Below are positions 1 to 6,062 of a DNA stretch of 16,007 bases, one piece after another. The notes beneath the pieces are model-generated. The model was not told the origin of the DNA, did no database searches, and saw nothing but the letters and a program-made list of their open reading frames with translations. A program made the position numbers and the translations under genes. Origin of the DNA: Coemansia sp. RSA 922 (Eukaryota > Kickxellomycota > Kickxellomycetes > Kickxellales > Kickxellaceae); NCBI GenBank assembly GCA_027577415.1, contig JANBQS010000526.1, forward strand, positions 1 to 16,007, in the 5' to 3' direction. How positions within the stretch are numbered: the stretch's first letter is position 1; each line of letters opens with the position of its first letter.

Positions 1-68
1 AAAAGTGCTGTCGGTTCTTTGTTTGAGGAGGGCCACATCGGTAATGTGGTGGTGGTGGGCGACGACAT
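1..68 (-). CDS. Possible N-terminal fragment of a gene leaving the left edge
   Basis: On the minus strand an ATG at 68-66 opens a frame that stays free of stops to the window edge (22 codons). It reads MSSPTTTTLP followed by MWPSSNKEPTAL. The Ser/Thr/Pro-rich composition would suit a disordered N-terminus, but 22 codons is short enough to be chance. The -3 base is C, not a favoured purine. No family can be named. The long gene-free stretch to its right would suit a promoter for a leftward gene, which is the only contextual support. Confidence 0.22.
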   Translation of the reverse strand, partial: MSSPTTTTLPMWPSSNKEPTAL

Positions 69-143
69 GTGTGTGTATATCTCAGCACAGGGTTCTTATT
101 CTTGCTGAGTCTCTCATTATGCGCGATTGAGCCCCATGATATA

Positions 144-173
144 TGCAGGCAGGACAGATGCAGGCAAGATAGA
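144..173. repeat. 15-bp imperfect tandem duplication
   Basis: Two adjacent 15-bp units, TGCAGGCAGGACAGA (144-158) and TGCAGGCAAGATAGA (159-173), match at 13 of 15 positions. The two differences are both transitions. It sits in non-coding DNA and looks like an ordinary small duplication. Confidence 0.75.
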
Positions 174-1032
174 CAAGGCGGCATCATCCACACTCTGTTA
201 GGGTGCGGGGGAGAAAAAGACAATATCAATTTGGGCGACGACTGCGCGTACCTGCAGCCTCACTCTACTGGACAGGCTGGGGGTTGCTGACTGGCTGGCT
301 TGTGCTGTGGTGTCCCCCCGCCTGGCTGCCGGAACACAGTAAAAGCAAGCGCTATTGCTAACGTGTTCACCAATGCGCGGAGCCAGGCTGAGTCAAAGCG
401 CTATACGCAGTGCGCTCACCCCATGCATATACTCTCTCTTACATTGTTGAGTACAATTGGCGCTCGATCTTGCATGCCGCCTCTCCATCTCGCACAATCC
501 ACAATCAGGCGCAGGGCTGGCCAAGCTAGCAAGAGTCTGCGCTGATTTGTGGCCTGGGGTTGAGCCCAAAAGAAAAACCTCTCCAAATTACAATAGCTTT
601 ATTTTGATTTTCCGCCGCATGGCGTGGGTAGGCGGCTACGACTAGTAGTGGAGCGTTGTTTTTTGCTATATCAAAGATTTCACACAAGCACGGACTTCTC
701 TTTCAACATCAACTTAGTGTGGCCAACATGATAGTGGTTCTGCGCAGCTCTCGGTGTTCTCATAGTACTGACAATGAACACCCGCTCTCAATGATATGCC
801 TTCCTCTGCGTATCACGTCGACATCACAGCGTGCGTTTATTAATTGTCGCCGCACATATCCCAAGAACAGTATGGCTTATCCGTTGCCTTGTGGCCATTA
901 TTCACACAAGGACATGGTACCCTGTGACTACCCGCCGCATTGCATCTGCCAAGATCAGGCTGAACCAGGTTTACATGAAGCCACAAGATACAAATGACAG
1001 CAGCGTGGTACGCCTCCCTGCCATAGCTCGCC

Positions 1033-1040
1033 TATATAAG
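1033..1040 (+). promoter_or_regulatory. TATA box candidate
   Basis: TATATAAG, within CGCCTATATAAGGG, is a close match to the RNA polymerase II TATA consensus. It stands in the gene-free region about 78 bp before the ATG of the 57-codon ORF at 1118. It could equally serve an unannotated non-coding transcript. TATA-like strings occur by chance in AT-rich fungal intergenic DNA. Confidence 0.4.
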
Positions 1041-1117
1041 GGAAGATATATACGCGTAGGACAGATGAGTAATTCTACCGGCGCACACAAGATCGAGATC
1101 ACTGCCACTAGGCAAAA

Positions 1118-1291
1118 ATGTTAGCAAATATTAAAGCGCAGGCTCTTGCAAACATTCTTTTCTCTCAAAATGATGTAAAATTTCGCAGTGGCGCCCTACG
1201 ATTTTTATTTTCTCTATTTGCTGCAACAGCTGTATTTTGTATCCGGGGCGTAAATATGCGTGTCTGCACATTGCTAGCACGCATTTATTAG
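1118..1291 (+). CDS. Hypothetical 57-residue small ORF downstream of a TATA box
   Basis: An ATG at 1118, preceded by AAAA, opens 57 codons ending in TAG at 1289-1291. The predicted peptide begins MLANIKAQALANILFSQNDV. It has a hydrophobic centre at about residues 28-41 (LRFLFSLFAATAVF), which could form one membrane segment, then basic and cysteine-containing residues. I recognise no family. Support is limited to the upstream TATA box and a purine-rich start context. No polyadenylation signal was seen just downstream, and an ORF this short is expected by chance, so it is only a candidate. Confidence 0.2.
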   Translation: MLANIKAQALANILFSQNDVKFRSGALRFLFSLFAATAVFCIRGVNMRVCTLLARIY

Positions 1292-1354
1292 CAAGCTTCA
1301 TTCAGGCGTCAAACAAGGCCAGTCGGCTTGCACAATGTCGCTGATTTCCTTCGC

Positions 1355-1393
1355 CATGTGCGGGAATACCCGCGCACCCAATACATGTGCGGG
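1355..1393. repeat. CGGG palindrome with repeated CATGTGCGGG
   Basis: CATGTGCGGG occurs at 1355-1364 and again at 1384-1393. The first copy runs into GCGGGAATACCCGC (1360-1373), a perfect 5-bp inverted repeat around AATA. Inverted CGG triplets are the usual target form of fungal Zn2Cys6 regulators, though there is no evidence that this one is bound. It lies about 400 bp upstream of FRS2. Confidence 0.45.
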
Positions 1394-1697
1394 TCCACAA
1401 AGGCCTCATTGTGTGTCCACGCACTCATATTTACAGTTATGTGCGTGCGCATAGTGCTTGCGTATATTTGCGCTAGCATGGACCCGAAAGCTACATTGTC
1501 GTTAAAAAATATGCCCCTGGATTTGGAGCTTGTCCGCCGCGTTCAAATGTGTGCAATATCGCTCCCCTTTTTTAGCCATGGCTTCTTTGGCACACTTTGC
1601 TACCCTAAGTTTGCTAAGCACTGGCCTGCCAATGTCGCTTGATCAAACAGCACACGATCTGATTTACTACCTCCCCCAAAATGCCGTTTCTCTGAAG

Positions 1698-1704
1698 TGA
1701 GTCA
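1698..1704. promoter_or_regulatory. Gcn4/AP-1-type site (TGAGTCA) upstream of FRS2
   Basis: TGAGTCA lies 87 bp before the FRS2 start codon and exactly matches the TGASTCA element bound by the bZIP activator Gcn4 (CpcA/Cpc1 in moulds). Gcn4 regulates amino-acid biosynthesis and several aminoacyl-tRNA synthetase genes, so position and target make sense together. A second copy is at 389-395, too distant to assign. Binding is inferred from the motif alone. Confidence 0.5.
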
Positions 1705-1790
1705 GAGATTGGGACTGTTCACTAATTTTGGCTCCTTACATTTTTTTCATATTATTGATTCCACATTGACAGCCTACACTCGTGCCGAAT

Positions 1791-3388
1791 ATGAGCGACG
1801 ATTTGAAGCTAACTATCTTGAAGACGCTGGCAGCCAAGGGCTCAATTGAGGACACTGCCGACGCCTTTAAGAATGTGCCGTCCGATGTGGTCCTAGGCGC
1901 CCTAAAGAGCCTGGAGAGCCACGAGGTATGATGCAAATTATATTACAATTTACATTTGTCTAACTTGGTGCCTACGACTTTACGACTAACTGCTATTACT
2001 TGTACTTTTTTATGTAGATGGTCACCTACAAGATCCTTACTACCGAAGTCTGGTCGGTGGATCCCGAGGGCCAGGATCAGTTGGATAACGGCAGCTACGA
2101 GGCTCGCATCTTCTACGCCGTACCCGCTGGCGAGCAAGGCGTTTCCATCAACGAGCTTAAGACCAAGTTTGGTGCGATTGCCAACCTTGGCCAGGGAAAG
2201 GGCTTTAAGAACAAGTGGATCAAAAAGAGCGGCGACAACATCGTGCGCCTAGTTGACACTATTGTTGACCAGACCAAGGTAGACTTGGAGACCGTTCTAG
2301 CGACCGGCACGCACGAGAACAAGGAGACCATCAAGGATCTGAAGCGGCGCAACTTGATCAAGTCTAACAAGACCTATTCGTACGCTGTTGCCAAGGGTAC
2401 CAACTTTTCGACAGAGCTGAAGAAGCTAGAGACCGACCTCACGGACGACATGCTAAAGGGGGATGCGTGGAAGACTGCCGAGTTTAAGCAGTTCAACTTT
2501 GACGCGCTGGGCCTCAACCCTCGCGGCGGCCACTTGCACCCATTGATGAAGGTGCGCGAGGAGTTCCGGCAGATTTTCTTCGAGATGGGCTTTGAGGAGA
2601 TGCCGACTAACAACTTTGTCGAGTCGTCGTTCTGGAACTTTGACGCCCTGTTTGTGCCTCAGCAGCACGCGGCCCGCGATCTCCAGGACACCTTCTACTT
2701 GGAGGACCCAGCTGCAGCCACGGAGCTGCCCGAGTTCTGGGAGACAGTTAGGGATGTTCACGAGAAGGGAGGCTATGGCTCGATCGGATACCGCGCCCCT
2801 TGGTCCGAGGAAGAGGCTAAGAAGCTTGTCCTGCGCACCCACACCACCGCGGTCAGCTCTCAAGTTCTGCGCAAGCTTGCGCTGGAGCCGTACCGCGCGG
2901 CAAAGTATTTTTCGATCGACCGCGTATACCGCAATGAGTCAGTCGATGCCACGCATCTGGCCGAGTTCAACCAAGTCGAAGGCATTATCGCCGATAAAGG
3001 CATGTCGCTTGGTCGTCTGATTGCCTTTTTGGACGTCTTCTTCAAGAAGATGGGCATTACTACCATTCGCTTCAAGCCTACGTACAACCCGTATACCGAG
3101 CCTAGCATGGAGATCTTCTCGTGGCATAATGAGCTTAATAAGTGGGTTGAGCTCGGAAACTCGGGCATGTTCCGTCCCGAGATGCTGCGCTCGCTGGGCC
3201 TGGAAGAGGGAGTACAGGTCGCTGGCTTTGGCTTGTCTCTGGAGAGACCGACTATGATCAGGTGCGGCATAAAAGACATTCGCCAGTTGGTTGGACACAA
3301 GGTCGACCGGAACACGATCGAGACCGATCCGGCTTGCAGACTCGATAAGAAGACGGGCAAGGAGGCGACCAAGGCTGATGCCAAGTAA
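1791..3388 (+). CDS. FRS2: Cytosolic phenylalanine--tRNA ligase alpha subunit
   Basis: This is the catalytic subunit of the cytosolic (alpha-beta)2 enzyme that charges tRNA-Phe with phenylalanine using ATP. It has two exons, 1791-1925 and 2018-3388, joined in phase 0, giving 501 residues; the human subunit is about 508. Exon 1 supplies the first 45 residues (MSDDLKLTILKTLAAKGSIE...), the start of the N-terminal winged-helix DNA/tRNA-binding region. The class II catalytic core follows. Motif 1 is around residues 217-241 (HLHPLMKVREEFRQIFFEMG). Motif 2 is at 342-367 with the invariant RVYRNE and HLAEF. The NPYTEPSMEIF phenylalanine-pocket segment is near 402-412, and motif 3 is at about 449-463 (GLSLERPTMI). 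Starting at the internal ATG at 2018 would lose the N-terminal helices, so the spliced start is preferred. A TGAGTCA box precedes the gene. The 3' end faces ELM1 across 65 bp. Confidence 0.96.
1926..2017 (+). other. Intron in FRS2 (GT-AG, 92 nt)
   Basis: Donor GAG|GTATGA follows the codon for Glu45 and acceptor TATGTAG ends at 2017, so the join is in phase 0. A branch-point match, GACTAAC, is at 1984-1990, with its branch adenosine (1989) 28 nt before the acceptor and a T-rich tract between. Splicing joins SLESHE to MVTYKILTTE, which keeps the family's continuous N-terminal region. Confidence 0.9.
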
Positions 3389-3453
3389 TATATCAATAGC
3401 CACAACTTGCCGACAGGAAGCTTAATCCTTTTTCATATTGATAATTTTCTAGA
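3389..3453. other. Short convergent 3' intergenic region with inverted repeat
   Basis: Only 65 bp separate the stop codons of FRS2 and the ELM1-family gene, which face each other. TATCAATA at 3391-3398 and its exact reverse complement TATTGATA at 3436-3443 bracket a 37-nt spacer. No AATAAA is present on either strand. The two 3' UTRs almost certainly overlap. Confidence 0.6.
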
Positions 3454-4614
3454 CTATTTGTTTAGTGTTTTAATTCTCTGCCGGATAAAATCAGAGATGT
3501 TACTCAGATCCTGATGTGAGTCGTATTTTGTCCATGGTTCGTGGTCCCGAAGTGCGCTGTACTCGTCAATGTCGCCGCTGATATCGGACATTACCATGTA
3601 ACTGTAGCGACTCCCCTTTGGATAGAAGCGACGAACCAAGTTACTTGCATCCAGTACTTGGTAGTAGTTGCGCAAGATATTCGTTGTGCGCTCCTCGCCA
3701 GCGATATAAACTGGACGGTGGAGTGACACTGCTAGCGATACCGAGGGAATATCGTCGGCAGTAGCTACAACCAACGAGGCTGAGGCGATAATGTCGACTG
3801 GGGACGGCTGGCCTGGCAATGAGTAGTCTACCACTTCAACGTCCGAGCTTGAGTTGTGTCGTAGCCGGTTAACAAGCAAAGTGTGTACTTTGGATTTGAG
3901 ATGCGAGCTCAATTCTGGAGATAACAGCACGCATAGTTTTTCGGGCTGTGTGTGCTCCAGGCCCTCTGCTAATATATCGATATCGCTAGTCTGTAGCTTG
4001 AATCCAGCAGGCTCTACACCGCTGCCTATACAGACAACAACCGTGCGCTTACTTTCAGCTTGAGCAAGTCCTTGAGGATGGGGCATTAGTGCGCCGCTAA
4101 ATGGTAGCAGTGTACTGATTGCATTTTCCAAGTTGGCGCGAGCGGGACCCAGATATCTAAGGCGCATTTGATCGAATCGAGAAAACACTAGCGCATCGAT
4201 TTGGGCCAACTTGACATCGGGTAGACCCAAGTACACCGAAATCGATTGACCGCGAGTACGCTGCTTAATCTCAAGCAAAGCTGGTAAGCAGTTGTTTGAG
4301 GTAGCAATTGCTAGCTGAGGCAAGTCATCATTGCCAACTGTGTCTTCCACATGGCTCAGTGGGCCGGAAAGGTCGGGCTGAAGCAAGGCTCGCACGTTCG
4401 TCAGCTTTTGGTGCAGCAACGGGGGAACGAACCGCGGTTTAAAAATATTCTTTACTTCGTATGGTGTTTGCAGCGCGCTTGCGATGCGAGTAGCTTTGTA
4501 GTCGTTCAATACGTTCCCGTCAGAGATGATCCAAGTAACTGGCCGCAGCGAGGAGTGCCTCTCTGTGTGGTACATGCGACCGAAGCGCACGCTATGACGG
4601 AGAGCCATTAACAT
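3454..4614 (-). CDS. ELM1-like (DUF1022) family protein, putative mitochondrial fission factor
   Basis: This 386-residue protein belongs to the ELM1/DUF1022 family. It is named after the plant outer-mitochondrial-membrane protein that recruits the dynamin DRP3; related proteins occur in bacteria and some fungi, and their biochemical role is uncertain. The fold resembles GT-B glycosyltransferases. The family's N-terminal signature is at residues 28-48 (WIISDGNVLNDYKATRIASA), and the C-terminal half has the VVATADDIPSVSLAVSLHRP stretch with PVYIAG near 277-306. The frame is open back to 4740, but that position is TTG and the extra residues are a hydrophobic translation of a T-rich leader. The first real ATG is 4614, with another at 4608. 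The start MLMALRHSVRFGRM is basic and could be a weak mitochondrial signal. It lies 205 bp downstream of, and on the same strand as, the GPI-protein gene. Confidence 0.8.
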   Translation of the reverse strand: MLMALRHSVRFGRMYHTERHSSLRPVTWIISDGNVLNDYKATRIASALQTPYEVKNIFKPRFVPPLLHQKLTNVRALLQPDLSGPLSHVEDTVGNDDLPQLAIATSNNCLPALLEIKQRTRGQSISVYLGLPDVKLAQIDALVFSRFDQMRLRYLGPARANLENAISTLLPFSGALMPHPQGLAQAESKRTVVVCIGSGVEPAGFKLQTSDIDILAEGLEHTQPEKLCVLLSPELSSHLKSKVHTLLVNRLRHNSSSDVEVVDYSLPGQPSPVDIIASASLVVATADDIPSVSLAVSLHRPVYIAGEERTTNILRNYYQVLDASNLVRRFYPKGSRYSYMVMSDISGDIDEYSALRDHEPWTKYDSHQDLSNISDFIRQRIKTLNK

Positions 4615-4819
4615 AAACCAGCGGTGAGTAGTAGTAGCTATGTCGGCTAACAGTAGCAAGAAAAACAAAAAGAGATAAACGATACAAAAGTGAAGCGAGC
4701 AGAAAAAAAATAAAATAAACGTGGGCAACGTTGCAAACAATCCGATCAGTTTTTCTCTTCATCTAGTAAAATAGGGGACTTTTCATTAGATTAAAAAAGT
4801 GTTTACAATATAGAGGTCG
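4615..4819 (-). other. Spacer between the GPI-protein stop and the ELM1-family start
   Basis: In this 205-bp spacer the minus strand, read toward ELM1, is strongly T-rich (TTTATTTTTTTT and TTTTTGTTTTTC tracts). This looks like a pyrimidine-rich leader or promoter. It must also hold the 3' UTR of the upstream gene. No AATAAA was found for that gene. Confidence 0.5.
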
Positions 4820-5617
4820 CTAGAAGAATGTCGCTGATATAGCAAACGCAGCAAGTACTGGCAATGCCAACGCTGATGCGCTCCACACAGGCAACTGGCG
4901 CGAAGCAAGGTTAGTGTTGCTGCCAACGGTGTCAACTGCAGCGTTACCACTGGGGTCAGGATCCGAGGTTGTCGATTCTGGGTCGTCATCGTAGCAAAGG
5001 CAGATGCCGCCGCTGACACAGTTCATCGAGTATATACCGTGCGAGCACAAGTCATTGCACTGACTCTCAAACGTTATGCACGAACCATATTCTAATACAC
5101 CACCACTGCCCACTGTCGCTGTAAACACATTTGCTGGACCGGGCTTACCAGTCTGAGGCGAGCCACCACCACCCCCTAGTGCTGGTACGCCGCCACCAAC
5201 AGGCACTGGTGTAGGTGTTGATGTCGGCACAACAGGAGTTGGCGTCGTACGCGGCGCAGCAGGCTTTATAGTGGAACTGCTAGCTAATGTCGACGAAGAG
5301 CGAGCAGGAGTTACCAATGCAGCCACAGGTGGTGCTGGCTTTACAGTGCTAGAGGTAGGCACTACAGGTGTGGGTGTAGGGACAGCGACAGGGGGCACGG
5401 TCGGCAATAAAAGTGTTGGTGTTGGCACCACCGCTCCCGGAACAGCAGCCGGCGTCAATAGGGTAGACGAGCTGACAACTCCAGCTACTGGAGGAACAAC
5501 GCCAACTTGACGACGATGCAGGGCATCGCCGGCTTCTAAGTGCTGCGCGCCATGCACCACTGACGCGCTATATATAGCAAGCACTGTGCTCAGTGCGCGT
5601 AGGTTTGTATAAATCAT
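4820..5617 (-). CDS. Secreted, probably GPI-anchored Pro/Thr/Ser-rich protein with six-cysteine module
   Basis: This is a 265-residue protein of unknown function, probably at the cell surface. Residues 1-23 form a signal peptide ending VVHG|AQ. Arg35-Arg36 is a possible Kex2 cleavage site. Residues 40-140 are a Pro/Thr/Ser/Val stalk with internal repeats: TPTPVVPTS at 81-89 and 125-133, and SSTVKPAPP at 89-97 with SSTIKPAAP at 114-122. A Gly-rich hinge covers 141-152. Six cysteines at 180, 187, 191, 200, 206 and 208 are spaced C-x6-C-x3-C-x8-C-x5-C-x-C, then an acidic DDDPE stretch follows. The final 24 residues are hydrophobic (LPVWSASALALPVLAAFAIS), as in GPI signals, with possible attachment sites around 232-239. 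No N-x-S/T sequon was seen, so O-mannosylation of the stalk is more likely. It is divergently transcribed from ATG2. The architecture is clear; the function is not recognised. Confidence 0.85.
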   Translation of the reverse strand: MIYTNLRALSTVLAIYSASVVHGAQHLEAGDALHRRQVGVVPPVAGVVSSSTLLTPAAVPGAVVPTPTLLLPTVPPVAVPTPTPVVPTSSTVKPAPPVAALVTPARSSSTLASSSTIKPAAPRTTPTPVVPTSTPTPVPVGGGVPALGGGGGSPQTGKPGPANVFTATVGSGGVLEYGSCITFESQCNDLCSHGIYSMNCVSGGICLCYDDDPESTTSDPDPSGNAAVDTVGSNTNLASRQLPVWSASALALPVLAAFAISATFF

Positions 5618-6062
5618 CTTAAAGCGAGTGTTAATAGAAAGGAGATAGGAGAATATCGACTAAAAGGAAGTTAAGAAATGAATTGACAGAAACGCGCAAG
5701 AGGAGAGAACGCTGTTGGAGTTGTCAGTGGAAGAGGGAACTCATCTCCAGTAGTGCAAGATCTGCTTGCATTGGAGGACATGTTCGTGTAACCCAGACCT
5801 AAAGAAAATCAAATTACCCGTCACGTGTATCAAGCTGAGCACGCGACCTGTGTATGCTTTTTAACAGCACGTCACATCCGCGCGTGGCTAGCAGTGCTTC
5901 TCTCTCATGCACCTCTTGCCTCTGTTCTTCATATTCACACAATTCGCTTTATACACACGTTTATTTGTCTTCCTACTCCTATTTTCTTTTTTTTTTTGCT
6001 AACGCTGCACGCCTAATTTAAATTTGGTTTTTTTATACTCAGCACATTTATTGGAGTAGCCA
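5618..6062. promoter_or_regulatory. Divergent promoter region between the GPI-protein gene and ATG2
   Basis: This 445-bp gap lies between two divergent start codons. The ATG2-proximal part is pyrimidine-rich, with a T run at 5988-5998. It ends in CTAAC (5999-6003 region), a T tract and ATACTCAG (to 6042), which resembles a branch point and 3' splice site. A 5'-UTR intron in ATG2 is therefore possible, but no donor was identified. An in-frame TAG at 6057-6059 shows that upstream sequence cannot encode more of ATG2 without splicing. Confidence 0.5.
5820..5828. promoter_or_regulatory. CACGTG E-box in the ATG2 divergent promoter
   Basis: GTCACGTGT contains the palindrome CACGTG (5822-5827), the core site of bHLH factors such as Cbf1 and Pho4 in yeasts and of the TFEB/CLEAR element in animals. 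It stands about 236 bp before the ATG2 start and about 205 bp before the GPI-protein start, so it could act on either gene. Confidence 0.45.

Larger units (their letters stand above)
1..1790. other. Intergenic region with no recognisable gene
   Basis: About 1.8 kb lies left of FRS2. The open frames here are short (113 codons at most), several begin only at TTG, and none resembles a known protein family. No tRNA-like B-box or rRNA segment was seen. The stretch does hold a 15-bp tandem duplication, a TATA box with a short ORF after it, a CGGG palindrome with a direct repeat, and two TGAGTCA sites, each listed separately. It probably contains the FRS2 promoter and perhaps the promoter of a gene further left. 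Confidence 0.6.

Noticed and set aside
656..997. 113-codon frame with several Cys and His residues, possible zinc-finger gene
   Set aside because: It begins at TTG, the Cys/His spacing fits no known finger, and base composition is like the surrounding non-coding DNA.
1328..1642. 104-codon frame left of FRS2
   Set aside because: It begins at TTG, the first internal ATG leaves a shorter unrecognised peptide, and there is no supporting splice or promoter signal.
2453..3405. Several 130-180-codon antisense frames over FRS2
   Set aside because: The sense strand encodes conserved synthetase motifs throughout; the antisense frames are low-complexity shadows.
4615..4740. Hydrophobic N-terminal extension of the ELM1-family protein, possible membrane anchor
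   Set aside because: The extension starts at TTG, contains no ATG before 4614, and translates a T-rich leader, so the hydrophobicity is an artefact.
5271..5510. Plus-strand frame with Gly/Val/Thr repeats
   Set aside because: It is the reverse complement of the Pro/Thr stalk of the GPI protein, and its repeats mirror that low-complexity coding sequence.
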